This document shows positions 33,252 to 45,826 of a stretch of 64,000 bases of DNA, in pieces. Source of the DNA: Rhexocercosporidium sp. MPI-PUGE-AT-0058. Lineage: Eukaryota; Ascomycota; Leotiomycetes; Helotiales. Every line of letters starts with the position of its first letter. The first letter of the stretch is position 1. A program made the position numbers and the translations under genes. The stretch is from assembly GCA_020746875.1 (NCBI GenBank), contig JAGTJL010000033.1:62001-126000 (forward strand), given 5' to 3'. The notes beneath the pieces are model-generated. The model saw only the letters and a list, made by a program, of their open reading frames with translations, was not told the DNA's origin and ran no database searches.

Positions 33252-35950
33252 ATGCCACCGCCGTCGAGATTCGCTAATCAGGAGGAGAGGCTAGCGACTG
33301 AAAGGCGGGAGAAGTATCAAGGTACGGCTCGGATCAGACTTGAGGTGCTGCATTTCCCATAAAACGAGCCCTGAGAACTAGACCAGGAGAACGTCGAGAG
33401 ACTAAAAGGGTACTTTAAGAAGAGACAATGCCACCGGGTAAGGAGAAATCATATTCCAGCTGTGATCAATCAAGCTCAACTTTCCGAGGTGCTTCGGGAT
33501 TCCAAGGTATCGGCTAAGACGCTACTAAATAATACCGACCCTCACCCAAAGCTTAAATTTCCTGTCGAATCTCAACTCTACTGCCTCCACAGGCGACACC
33601 GCATTCAAGCAGCACGAGAGTTCCTCAAACCTAAGGACAGCTGGTGGACGGTAGATCTCTACCTCGCAGGTACGTGCCATCATTCGAGTCGAGAGTATCT
33701 TAATTAACGCGGTTCTGCAGATGCCGACTATGAGCTCAAGACCGCTCTAATCGAGGAGTACGCCAATGAGAAGCCGCCGAGTGCTGGCGAAATCTACTAC
33801 AAGATCCACAAATACAGGCAAGAGCAAGATCTTTACTTTGAAAGCAAGTGGCGGAGTCGTCTATCGAAAAATAACACTCAATGTCTAACCCAGCTCTCTC
33901 GTCATCTAGACCTTAAAGCAGCATTCAATAATCTACTAAATCTACCTAAGCTCTGGGGGGATATAAGGATTAGTACGCTAAGCAAAGTGATTAACATAGG
34001 GTATAAAGAAGTAAGTCTCTCGTCGACTGGCATACCTGACCTACTAAAGGGACAGAACGCCGTACACTATCTGAAGGATATTAAGGATATCTGGTCCCAG
34101 ATCTTCCGTCATAATAAACAAGCAATGCAAATGCTCGACAATGCCACAGTGAAGGCCGTCGAGCTCACTTCTCCTAAACATTCCAAACAGGACGCGCAGA
34201 TGCTCCATGGCCAGCTAGTCAATGGCCAAATCTTTGCCGCCTTCAACCTCCAGGACCGCGAGGTAATATAAAGCGAGTTGAGCAAGATCACCGGCCTCAT
34301 CACTTCATTCTTTTCTTTCTTCGCGGATCTCAACTATCTACACGCCTACGCACACGGTATAAGGTATCTAATTGAGCCGTCTCCCACACAAACGTTATAC
34401 AATGCCCTAGATGCCATATTCTTTGGGGCCCCGGAGGATTAAGATTTAGCATACCAGTTACTTTAGCTTTACACAATACAAAACGTCACCCACTTGCCTC
34501 CTCCATCAGAGCCTTCATCGGAAGAGACAAAGACGAAGAGAAAACGCCTAGCCAAAGCGCGGCCCGGAAAAGTAAACGAAATAATCTTATCCAACTTCGC
34601 TACTCTCGCTATCCGCCTGGGGTTTAAGTCTAATCAAATCTCGGCGTTAAGCCAGCGATCGGCGGATCGGGAGATCGCGCGTGCTGCCTTATTAAATGCA
34701 CGGAAATCGGGCTGCTACGAATACACAAACGCTATTCTCGAGTCTAATATAAAGCAGATCGTAAGGTTATTTAACACTGCCACACCCGTCCAAGTGGAAC
34801 AGGTGTATCCGGCCTTCGTTAGCAATAATCCTGCGGCTTTAGGTATCCAATATAAGTTCCCAAATAATAAGGCACATACACGGGATACCGACGCCCTTTC
34901 TATAGCCAACCTCCACGTAAAAGTGACCGAGCAAGGCGAAAGTGTCACGTCTTTCTTTATACGCAAATCTGTTTATTTTACATTTTTTAATAAACCAAGC
35001 AAGACTAATACTAATAGTCGTTCTCACCCGTCCCCTCCCCAAGATCCTAGTTTTAAAGAAGTAAAATCCTCGCCATTGCAACAATCGCGTCCGAGTCACG
35101 CATCAAACACAAGCAGCAAGGTGCAAAAAGGCCCAGAACACAAAGAGGCCGGTCGAGAAGGGAGTATATTAAGGCAAGAAGGATTAGCCCGGTTAGAGCA
35201 CGCGGCACGGCCCAAAGAGCAAGAAGAAATAAAAGTAGAAGTTTTAATACCAAACAAACAACTCGTATTACTAAACGATCCCAACAGTGCAAAAAAAGGG
35301 GTTGCCTCTTCACAGCCAACAACAAGAGATCAAAGGCGAGGCACGTTCTTAAATCTAGAGAATCTTATAGTGGATAGACTTGCTAGCACTTCTCGAGGCC
35401 CGGCTACCGAGGACCACGAAGCGCTTGTTCGCTCATATCGGGATCTAATTAGTACAGATAACGTCGATACCAATAATAACAGGCAAGAGCATCACCAGGC
35501 TCCAGACAAACAGTTGCAAATCTTGCCTGCGGCCTCTACAATACGCATTAAGTTCAAAATTCAAGAGCGAGACACTTAGAGGACCGATCGTAGTCTTCTA
35601 ATTAACATTTCTAATCCGTCCAAAGTAGAACAAATAGCGAAGAAATACATAAGAAAGGGAATACAGCCGTATGACAGCTCACTTAAGGTATTAATCCTAA
35701 GAACATACTTCCAAGTAGCCACTATCGACGGGTCGAACACCATCCTCTTAGTCCCTGAGAATAGGATTAAGGTAAATAAGCAGCTTATAGTATCCGTATC
35801 TAAGGAGATGCCTGAGGAAGAGCTTCCTCCAAGAGATAGGCAAAATAGAGCTCGTCAGTAGTGGCCGGGAGCTAAAGCTATACCATATCTCTTAATTCTT
35901 ATTACTACGCGTTCGTCTAGTTCCTATTTCTATATCATGAATAAGGATAC
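33252..35950 (+). pseudogene. DUF3723 protein (Starship-associated), lightly RIP-mutated
   Basis: The ATG at 33252 gives MPPPSRFANQEERLATERRE. The frame holds HRRHRIQAAREFLKPKDSWW then TVDLYLA, a 51-nt intron (33670-33720, GTACGT..CTGCAG), then ALIEEYANEKPPSAGEIYYK, LSRHLDLKAAFNNLLNLPKL, AVHYLKDIKDIWSQIF and DAQMLHGQLVNGQIFAAF. These are hallmark blocks of DUF3723. A long Lys/Glu/Ser-rich C-terminal part runs through 35579 and continues after stops to about 35950. Stops occur at HFP-stop-NEP, EP-stop-ELD, REVI-stop-SEL, ED-stop-DLAY, ERDT-stop-RTD and RARQ-stop-WPG. A 361-codon segment (34494-35579) is uninterrupted. The biochemical function of DUF3723 is unknown; it is known as frequent cargo of Starships. 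The intron is a multiple of three, so the frame never changes. Confidence 0.75.
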
Positions 35951-36238
35951 TTGAATAAAATAATTAGATTACCTATTATACATACTTATAACAGAAACTA
36001 TCGTAAATTAAATCGTGTTATAGTGTTTATTCTATGACAATAGAAGTTAGTATTTACACCCAGGAGGAGAGGCCCACACAACGCTCCTCTATATCCAGAC
36101 GAGAAAAGGCGAAAAAAGTAGGAAAAAAGGAATCAGTATACAACATATAGCTCACAGGGGAACAAATTTAGTCGTTGCCTTATCATAGAAATAAGCACAA
36201 CCACTTGTGACGGCTAGGACAGATAGGCTAGCACAGTT
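35951..36238. other. Spacer
   Basis: AT-rich, no gene or motif recognised. Confidence 0.3.
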
Positions 36239-36474
36239 GGGGTGCCAGCGCAAAATGCTGGATAGCACACCTGGTCGAGCATATATTACGTGCCAGCCAA
36301 GTTAGGCCAGCATACTTTACGGGTTAGCGCGACTAAGTCAGCCCCATATTAAAGCTGACCCATTATACGGGATAGCCCTCTTATGCCAACCCGTAAAGTA
36401 TACTAGCCCAACTTAACTGGCACGTAATATGTGCTCGACCAGGTATGCCACCCAGCATTTTGCGCTAGCACATA
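36239..36474. mobile_element. 236-bp imperfect palindrome (foldback/MITE-like element)
   Basis: The left arm (GGTGCCAGCGCAAAATGCTG, CACCTGGTCGAGCA, ATTACGTGCCAGCCAAGTTA, ACTTTACGGGTTAGC) is repeated as its reverse complement in the right arm (AACCCGTAAAGTATACTAGC, TAACTGGCACGTAATATGTG, CTCGACCAGG, CAGCATTTTGCGCTAGCAC). Arms are about 95-100 bp with a ~35-bp centre. Mismatches are almost all transitions. No clear target-site duplication is seen and there is no coding capacity. Confidence 0.85.
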
Positions 36475-38924
36475 TATATCACCAGGTGAATATATAACGT
36501 ACAATAAGTATACTGCTTAAATTAACCCTGTAATAATTAGGTAAGGAAATATACACCGAATATAATGATCTTCAATTAAGAAATGGATGACGTAGGATAT
36601 TCAAGCAGTCGACTCGTCGAAGATTTAAGTCAGAAAAGCTCTCACGTAATTAGGGCAGTATTTAAAAATCAGTCTAGTAGATATGCATTATCACTATTCT
36701 ATTTATACTAAAAAGAAATCTTCATCGAATTTCTCCATACTCTTTCCGTCTCCGAGATGCTCAGCGTCGTACAGAATGCTTCGGCTAAGAGAGCCAAAGA
36801 CATGCGTATCAAGAACTACTAAGCTATTATCGCCGGCTAGTTCCGACGTTTTAAAAGAGCACGTCGGCGTTACGGGACTAGGTGGGTATAATAGAAAGAG
36901 TACCTCGTCTATCAAAAAAGACGTGTAATCTATCTCATTAAAGAACTCAAATAAGTCTTTCAGCGACTTACCTGCCCGCTCCCGGGACTCTATATCGTAC
37001 TCGGACAACATCTCGAGTTTAAGTTTCTTACTAGGCACACGTTAGTCTTCCACGACTTACACTAGGAACGCCGTCAGGTTCTCAATATTAGACTTCAAAG
37101 TTAATTGAATTTAATTTAGATATACTATAAGGGCATCCTCTTAAGGTACGGAAAGTTCGCGGAGGCTATGCCTATTAAATCAGCTATTCAGGGCAAGATA
37201 AGTTATAACTTACGTCTTATTTATTATATCTCGAGGAAGTCGGAGGAAAATACCGGTACTAAATACTTTAACTAATTTTAAGCATATCCGGCCTAAGGCC
37301 ATCTAATTTTCAAATCTTCCCTTAGCTTCTTGCCGTATGCCTCCTTCTTTCGTTAATAATTATAAGAGAAGACAATTAACGAAATCATCATTCAGAGATC
37401 TTCTGGCTCCTTCGGGGGTATTAGCTATTTTCTGCCTCTTCCTATCCTTTTTAAGTAAGCGTAGCCTTATTTTCCGAGTCTCTGCCTCCTGCTCTTTTAA
37501 GCTATATATATTTGCAAGATATAATCGACAATAGAATTTAAGGAAGTAATCATCACTCGAGATTGCTTCGTATTGCGCTTAATACCTAGCTAATAGTCTT
37601 TTTATCCTTTCTGCAAGTATCTCTCGCGGCTCTATAATCGTAAGTGCCTTATCCAGATCCTCCAAAAGCAATGCTCTTTATAAGCGGAAGTAATACTATA
37701 CGTTAAATAGTTCGGAGCTCGGAATCCTAAATAATATATCTAGGGAGATCGTAGAACCGGTCAGCAAAGCTAGTAAATCTGCGAGACGTGGAGGTCGTTA
37801 TTCTATCTGGCTTTAGGGCGGACCGATCGAAGGGGAGGCTTCTTTATACTAAAACAATCAGCCAAATACACGAACGCGGATAGTAAGCTTACTTCTCGGC
37901 GCATTATCGCTTTGATCTACATTTAAACCGCTATTGCCTAGTCCAGCTGTAAAAACAAGTAAAGTATATATAACGGGAAGGTTAGTAGTTATAGAATTCT
38001 GAGATATGGATGATCTCGACGCTAATAGGCTCTGACTCTCTCGTCGGTGCGAAGGACTTCGTAAAGGGCTATGCTACGAAAGATCGCAGGAGCTAACCCT
38101 TAAGGAGCTTTGGGATATTTTCTCTTCAGTAACCAGCGTATCTTCGAACGCCTAAGCTGGACTTCTGACGTAGTATTACGAAAGACAGGCATTGTTAAAA
38201 ACAAGATAAAGTAGCACTTTAGACGGATCGTCAAAATCGGAATAATCGATTTCGTCTTTAACCCTATCGTCTGTTACTGTATCGGCTCTATCCTCTATAA
38301 TTACTCTACTTATTTATTTGCTATATATATTAGCAGGCTGACAATCATTACTACCAGTAGCTACATTTCTATCCCTATTAAGATTAAGGCTTAAAGAGCT
38401 AACATCGTCACATATTTAGTAATTAGCTATCACCAAGAGGATCGCGAGAGTACGCAGTCCTTTAAACCGGTCGGTTTCAGCGATTAATAATATAATAGAA
38501 ATTGCGATACCCTTTACATAAGCTTAATCGACCTGTCCACTAATAATTCTAGAGAATTCCTAGAGTAAATATACAAAGTATCTATTAATAACGAGGACTT
38601 TTGTTATATATATTTAAGTTTAAAGAAGATTTTGGAATTAATTCTTAAAAAGATAATTTCTGCTGACATTCTCTTCTATAACAATAAACGAGTGTAGAGA
38701 AAAGAAGCAAGCGGACAACGTTAAAGTTTTAAGGAACTAGCAATTTTAGTAGGGCTTCGTTCCGTCATGCCAAGGCTAACCACCAAACCAGAGATCCGCC
38801 CACACTACAAGCTCAATATATAAACGAGCTAATGAGAGAGTTCTAATATTACGTAATATATATATTTAGCTTTGGCAAGACGAGGGAAGACGGAACTTAG
38901 ACTTTAGACGACTTCGTTGCGCTT
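36475..38924 (-). pseudogene. AT-rich relic of an unidentified minus-strand gene
   Basis: Fragments in compatible orientation suggest a decayed gene: a frame at 36703-37038 (KLEMLSEYDIESRERAGKSL), a Lys/Arg/Glu-rich block near 37350-37530 (SLKEQEAETRKIRLRLLKKD) and blocks near 37640-38200 (SLDILFRIPSSELFNV, FEDTLVTEEKISQSSLRVSS). Stops are frequent and often fall where Trp or Gln would be plausible. I do not recognise the family. Confidence 0.35.
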
Positions 38925-39180
38925 AGGTAAGGGCAATAGAATTAAGGACAATAATATAAAGGACAATAGATTTAAGGACAATAAAATTTAAGACAATAAT
39001 ATAAGGAACAATAGATTTAGGGACAATAAGTTTAAGGGACAATAGAATTAGGGACAATAATATAAAAGACAATAAATTTAAGGACAATAGGTTTAAAGGA
39101 CAATGGAATTAGGGACAATAGTATAAGGGACAACGCATTTAGGGACAATAGATTTAGGGACACGTGGTTTTAGGGACTGA
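38925..39180. repeat. GGACAAT minisatellite, locus 2 (longest)
   Basis: About 17 imperfect units of 14-16 bp, consensus (A/G)GGACAATA(G/A)ATTTA, with variants AATATAA, GAATTA and AAGTTTA. Same core as the arrays at 31090 and 41890. Confidence 0.85.
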
Positions 39181-40984
39181 AACAACTACTCCCAAACCAT
39201 CGTCCTCATCATATCTTAAAGAATATTACTATTACGTCTCCCAACCATATTAAATTTCCCTTAAACCTTCCCCCTCGACATCATCTACGGCATAGTACAA
39301 GCTATGCCAAGACACCAAGTGGAAGAATACGTTAATAGCTTAGCTTTCTAGGGTCCAGTTCAGTCTCCACTTTAATCTACCCCGTCAAAGAAGATCCTGT
39401 GCATGGCCCTACGCCTCTCCCTGATCCGGTCAATAATGCGCATGACGAAATTAATTCTCGAGTCCACATTACACTGCGATGCCTGCCGTTCAAAAACTTA
39501 TTCCGAGGAAGGAAAGAGAGTTTTAGCATTCGCTCGATCCTGATGACTCGAAGCAGGTCGTGGAGGCGGTAATACGCGAGGTAATGTATAACACAACTCA
39601 GACACACCACAAAGACCTAATAGACACTACAGTACTGCAAGTCAGACCCAAATCAAGTTCATTATTTTACGGGATTAGTCGCCCAACCTCCCCCTGACAG
39701 TCTGTGGCTCTCGAATCAGCGTGCCGTGTTTCCGCGATTACCAGATATTTCTGCTTCATAGCGCAGCCCTCATTAAAGGCCAAGAGCAACTCATCAATAC
39801 CTACTGCTCATATATAGTTAAAGATAACGAGTGGATCGGCCTATATAAAAGCTAGACCGTTATCGTTATCATAAAAGAAAAGGAACAACAGGGAGCCTGT
39901 CGTAAAGCCACGCTAAAGTCGCAGAAGAGCCTTCTCGCAGAAAGGTCAAAGCCTAATACATATATTATAATATAACTTAGTTAGATACTCGAATCTAGCC
40001 CCTGTCCAGAAGCCATTATTCTACACGTTACGAGGATAGACACAATTTCCAGAAGAACGAGGATGCTGGTCCCAACATCCAAATGTCTCGAGGATTAACA
40101 ATAGCCATTAAGCCAGGATCAGCAAAACGCTTTCGAGCTGAGCACCCAAGGTTGTTTTTGTGAATTCAGTAACGCTAAAAGTGCAACTACGCTCACTACA
40201 TTCGGCTGCTAATAGAGCACGTCTTAAACAACGTCTTCTCCCCATTCATATAACTTACCCGTGCAATTTGAATCCAAGTTAGCCTTAACCGCCTCTTTAC
40301 CTGGCATCTCCTATAATTCTTTTCCCTAACGAAACTGCAAGGTCTCTTACGAAACGTCCTCCTTCCTCCATTAACCCTAAAACCTATCATCCTTTACTAT
40401 TGTCTCAAACACGCACATCACAAATTGCATAGCTTAAACTGGGAAGTCTTATTGCCACAAAAATCAGATCTACTGTAATCAAGCCTAAACCAACGTTCTG
40501 CTGACCTGATAGAACGAGTATCTGTGGATAGAAATGCTGGCACCATCCTTGACGAAATGCTGAGTCAACTAAGTTAAACCTTCAAATGATACAAAATTCA
40601 ATAATCCCTCTCACTAGTGGCATCATCTCTTATTCAAGTCTCCTCCCCGAATTTTTATCCATATATACGTCTTTCGAAGCCAGAAGATAAGCCAATATAC
40701 ACAGAGGCGTCAAGATTTCAGCGCTGCTCGAACGGCTTAAAAAGATATGCTAGCAAGCCTCAGCAACGAGCCGGAGTAGACGTTAAGTAAAACTCACATC
40801 CGACAGCTCGTCCGGTATTACAGAAGCAATAACTTCCACAAAATAAACCGCCTCGGCAGACCAGCCCTCTAGTAAAGCCTCTAAAGTCTCTCTCTTTTCA
40901 TTTATTATCTGCAACATAATTATGCTTAAGGACTTCGAATCTGCCGAGACATACTCTTTATCTGCCGGAAAGTTAGTAGGATCT
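39181..40984. other. RIP-degraded sequence, no gene recognised
   Basis: Short frames on both strands (39377-39610 and 40196-40390 on minus) have no recognisable product. The sequence is AT-rich with many TAA/TAG triplets. Confidence 0.35.
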
Positions 40985-41720
40985 GAACTATAGTAAAAGC
41001 TATATAATACTTCTTAGGCTAAGTCTCTTACCAATCTTAACCTCGCCTTTCAAAGAGATGAAAATATTATCTATTAACATGTATAGGTAATCGAGTTTCC
41101 TAGAACGGATGAAGTTTATTACAGCCAGGAGCTGCGATGTTAGCAAAGGTAAAGAGGAGGAAATTGATCCGTAACTCACCTGACCAATAATATATACTAT
41201 TTCTCATTCTATCGGATAGATCGAGCGTAAAAGTAAATCTTCAATCGAGAATCCTATATAATCAGTGAAGATAAAAGCTACATCCTCAAATAAATAGTAT
41301 TCGTAGATATCAACGAAATTCGGATGCTAGACTTAAAGTAAAAAGCGGCCTCCCTAATCCCCAGATACGACATCAAAAATCTTCATCACCCGAATTTCTA
41401 TACCATTATTACAAAAGACAAATATAAGGCCTAAGCCCAGTTTAAGGAATAATTCGTAAAAGTCCCAAGGGTCACACCTAAACGACGGGATATCCCTCAA
41501 CCTCGCTATCCAGAAATCTTTCCTAGTGGCTTTTAGCGGAAGGTAAGTAGGAAGCAATAACGTGGAGGCATAAAGACGTTTTTTGGCCATTAAGACTAAT
41601 ATAATAGGAGTCTCTGCAGGTCTAACATCGGGTCCTTCCCTCATAATATCTCTACCGGATTCAGAAGCGGAAGATCTGGAGGAAGGAGGAAAGGAGCGAG
41701 GAGGTCTTAAAAGCATCAAA
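40985..41720 (-). pseudogene. Third protein-kinase-like relic
   Basis: The minus-strand frame from 41719 begins MMLLRPPRSFPPSSRSSASE and continues IARLRDIPSFRCDPWDFYEL. The next block, LRHPNFVDIYEYYLF in degraded form, is a kinase alphaC/beta4 region, followed by FTDYIGFSIEDLLLRSIYPI and EIVYIIGQ ahead of an intron. After the intron LLAVINFIRSRKLDYLYMLI and GEVKI correspond to the catalytic-loop region, with no HRD motif. The intron sits where the kinase-like gene at 20 kb has its first intron, which supports common origin, but this copy belongs to a different subfamily. Stops and AT drift make it non-functional. Confidence 0.6.
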
Positions 41721-41863
41721 CAACAAGGACGAAATAGTATAATAAGATTCCTCCCAAAAGAATTTCGAGGGCTATATCTAAAATAAGTTGACCCTAATGC
41801 TCAAGTTATAACTTACGGTTGTGATTCAGAGAGCCTGGACGTCAAATACTTACTGGGAAGGAC

Positions 41864-41935
41864 GCCGCCCCCCGGGGGGGGGGGGGGTGGGCAAGGGATT
41901 TAGAAGACAATGGATTAAGGGACAATGGTTTAAGG
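41864..41935. repeat. C6-G14 homopolymer junction followed by GGACAAT minisatellite, locus 3
   Basis: Six C then fourteen G (41874-41887) are followed by about three units related to AAGGGACAATGG(A/T)TT. The G-run is striking in an otherwise AT-rich block. Confidence 0.8.
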
Positions 41936-42659
41936 GACCTAGAGCTGAGGAAGAACCTGCTCCTTCCAGGGGCTTTATTAGCACGAGAGATACCGAATGA
42001 GCGCAGTAATACATGGTTACAACACAGCCGTCACCTAATTGATATGCATTAATAATAGAGATTTTCCGAGTCACTTGAGAAGTTACATTACACTATTAAA
42101 TCAACTATAGAATCACCGCTAAAATAGAAGCCGTTGCAATATCGGTCAGCGGTCGGCAGCACGCTTAATACGTCCTTAGTAGGAATATAATTCAGATTAA
42201 TCGATAACTTATCCGGCGAATAAGCTCTGCCAGCAAGCTTACGTCCAGAAGTAAGCCACCGTATAATAGGGTGAAGTTTGAAAAGAAGATTCGTAAACAG
42301 AGGAAAGAGAGGGAATTATAATCTTCGGCGGGGATCCCTAAAAACCTATAAAAAGGCGAACAATGTAACATATGACAAGATAAGCATAAATCAAGCGAAA
42401 GAGTAAGGGTAGAATTTTAAACTTTTCGAATAGCCTGCTAAAGTAGAGTAAAGTAGAATAATACACCAAGATGACTTTTCCGCTCGATGAGAAGGGAGCC
42501 CACTGATATCCCCCCGCCCCACTCAGCGCCCACCTGCAGTCACCGCCGATTATAGCGTATTGCCCATTTGTAGCTCCTAGGCAGAATTCCACTTTGCCAA
42601 GAGAATATACCCTATAAGCCACCCCGCCATACGGATACTTATTTTAGCAGTCCCGAGAG
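41936..42659. other. AT-rich spacer
   Basis: No gene supported. A minus-strand frame at 42338-42622 is Gly/aromatic-rich and not recognised. Confidence 0.3.
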
Positions 42660-44631
42660 CTATTATAAGAAGGCCAAAAAATAAACTAAAAAGCAAAAAC
42701 AAGCGGGGTAAGGGATTGTCCAGTAGCACTTCGAAGAGGCCGCTCTAGCACACAACGCCGCAGAATTAAGCCTCGGTTTACTCACTTTCTTATCTTCAAA
42801 TTCAATATTTATACAACAGACCATCTTTACGGTAATAGCGCTAATTGAATTCACCTCTTCCAGAAGCGAAGTCCTTTTGCGATCGTAAAACAAATGTTTA
42901 AGGCCAAATTTAGCAAAGGTATTTCATAAGGAGGTTCCCCTATATGCGCTAAAATAGATCGGCTCACCACAAAAGGACAGCTAACACGTAGCTATTTCGC
43001 CTGGACCCCAACTAGCTAGCCAAGCGCAATCTACTACCTATTTCTAATAGTAAACAATAACCTAAGCTAGTCACCCAAATTAACCAGCCTAGTTTCTCAA
43101 GGACGTCCCTTCTGAGCCCAACACAGTACTTTATCAAGAGCCAAATATAACATACGCTTTCAAATTCCGGAAATCATAATATTACAGTCCTTAAGACTTC
43201 TACACCGATATCTCGCACGTGATAACATATCTGGTGCTTTATATCAGAATAGTATACCACTAATACGTTACACAATGTAGGAATGGAAGAATTTAAAGGT
43301 CACGTTTTAAGACACTCTAGAAGCAGTCGAATTGATTAAAGGGAAAGTAAGGCTGGTACAAGTTAAGCGCCTCGTGAAAAATGCCAGTGATAATTATAAC
43401 GTCCTCCCCGTGCTAGTATACAATCCGTTGGGCCTTTGAAGGCTGTCTCTCTCATATTTCCGATCGCTGCGGGTAATCATCGCTATTTAATACCATTCTC
43501 CACCCTTCTTTCTGAAAGGGAAGGCAGCGACAATCAGCTGCTCGACACGACGAGGACTGTGAAACTTTCATCATTTTGCAGAGCATATCCGAGGACAGTT
43601 CGGAAAGGCTCTCCAGTCGGCTCGATTCGGTGACAATAACATCGTAAAAGCCAATAGAGCGAAGGGATCTCCTATTCGTTTCCAGGAAGTCCTCCAGAGC
43701 ATTGTATTTCACCGTCATACAGCACATATCAAGCTAATAAATATCCTGTTCGCAATAGAACAATAACTCTAAGGGAGAACTCGAATCACTTAAGCGTAGG
43801 ATCCGAACAGATTACAGCAACTTTCTGAGAGACTCTGACAAGGTGCTCAGGTCAGGAACCTCCCATGCATAATAATACGGAAGATTAAACCCCAATAAGC
43901 TAATAGTATTAATTGCAGCGCCTCTATTTCTAGAACTCTAAATAACATCAAATATAACTCGTAAATAATATTCATAAAAGTCTTCTGCTATAATCATGCC
44001 CGCAGTGAAAAGTAATAGCGACAAGTAGTCTTCTATCGCCTCGCAGAATGACAAGCCCACCTCCGTCAGTCGAGGAAGTGTTCCAAAGGTTGAGGATAAA
44101 ACCGAGAGGTCAATGCCGTTATCCACGATACTGCGCTGCTTCTCGCACACATCGTGTAAGCTTTCGTAAATAATCATATATAAAGGGTATTCATCCGCCC
44201 CACCGCCCCCGTCGTATATCTCTTTCGCTATTTCTACATAACTGTCAAAAGTCAAAAAATCGTACTTAAAGCAATCGAAATCTAGTATTTCTGTGGGAAA
44301 TAAGAGCTACGTCAGCTTAATTCTAATAGGTTATTTTTAAGGAGTGATTATTACCAGCCTTCAGCAGTTCTAAGACGACGTAAGTAAAAGAGATAATATA
44401 ATAACAAGCGTCTCTATTTATGAGCCTTTTGAGGTTATTAAACCCGTCGGTCGAGAACGGAATCTCGACATAGCGGAAGAGGGATGGCATACATGCTTCT
44501 CTCACACTTTTGCAAGTACAAGATAAATATTTGACGTCCCAGAGTAGGAGAAGGTCAATAATGATACAAGAAATCTCTGTTGGCAAAGTTTCGAAGTGAC
44601 TGCTCTTCGAAGAGTTGATAGTCATTCTCAT
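42660..44631 (-). pseudogene. F-box protein relic
   Basis: The minus-strand start at 44631 (MRMTINSSKSSHFETLPTEI) leads into SCIIIDLLLLWDVKYLSCTC and KSVREACMPSLFRYVEI, a clear N-terminal F-box (LPxEI..I...L...L..VC). Downstream blocks on the same strand (LPRLTEVGLSFCEAIEDYLS near 44050, SLRSIGFYDVIVTESSRLES near 43640, and a block near 42860) look like the leucine-rich receptor part, interrupted by many stops and frame changes. Attribution of the part below 43400 is uncertain. Confidence 0.6.
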
Positions 44632-45826
44632 TTCTGCGTTCGAATCAGTGCATCTAGCTCAAGATAAGGGATACTGGATAAGGTCGCATCGATCAAGAAA
44701 CGAAGTTGCAGGAGGGTTTATATAAGGACAATATCTCCCCACTTAATTCTCTTGCTAATATTGCACCAACCCACTAAGATAATCTTTAGGCTACCGAGGA
44801 TTGACAGGGTTTACTTCAACTAAAGGGAGCCCACGGCATCGCTAATCCGACTGCGGCGCCTTACTCAATGTATCGTCTCTCTACAGTCTAAAGAATACAA
44901 TGCTTATCACCTTAATATCCTAAGAACACTCGTGCTCGATCACTATCGAAGATACCAGAATCTGACGTGCCTCCAGTATCGTATATATTACACAGTCAAA
45001 ACGACAAATGACCACAAGTAAGTAATAAATCATCACCCTCTTATTATTAATAATTACGACCTTAGCACATCCCACACCCCCACTTAAGACATAAGACCAT
45101 CTAATTATTAAAGTCTTTACTCCCAGATAATAATTCTCGTCTAAAATCGTAAATCCAAATATGGCTCCGTCTAAAGAGGGCCGGTTCAGGCTCCTCCATG
45201 TGACAACCAGAACTGACGACGTCTTGAAATACACGACCGAACAAAATTAAAGTTAACCCGACATCTTATCCGACATTTATCAAAACGACTAAACACTTAT
45301 AAATACTACGGACGTCAAAATCAGCGACCAGGGAAGAAGAAAAAGAAAAAGAGAAAATAAAGGGATCAATAGGAGAAAAAAAACATTAATCAATAAGGCT
45401 TTTAAATTAGGGGAATTTAATAGTATCGAAGTAGCAATGCTTATCTACAAGCGTGGCCAGTATACGACCTATAGATCCAAGGGCTATACATCACGACAGC
45501 CGTCTTTCGCGGAAATAATAAGTACAGCAATTGCTTGCTTAAGCTACACGGCAATACTAATACACATAACAAACCACCTATCCACTCCCGAGGAATTTTC
45601 TACCAGAGGATATCAAGAAGCGCCATTCTAAAAAAAAAAAACAAAAAGAAGAAAATTACTAAAAAAGAAAAACCAGAAAGGTGACTAAACAACATTTGAA
45701 CGAACAAAAAGTCAAGAATCTCCCCGAAAGAAGACTGCAAGTAGTAAACATTTATAAATAGATTCTCAACCGTTTTCTCGAACCGGATGTTTTTTTCTAT
45801 AGCAAGAGTAATAGGATCAGCCAGTA
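44632..45826. other. AT-rich region with unidentified minus-strand fragment
   Basis: A 104-codon minus-strand frame at 44920-45234 (TWRSLNRPSLDGAIFGFTIL, LGVKTLIIRW) looks protein-like but is not recognised. A poly-A/AAAG-rich stretch lies at 45629-45675. Confidence 0.35.

Noticed and set aside
38925..39180. CRISPR-like array
   Set aside because: Units are short, degenerate and have no unique spacers; the host is a fungus. It is a minisatellite.
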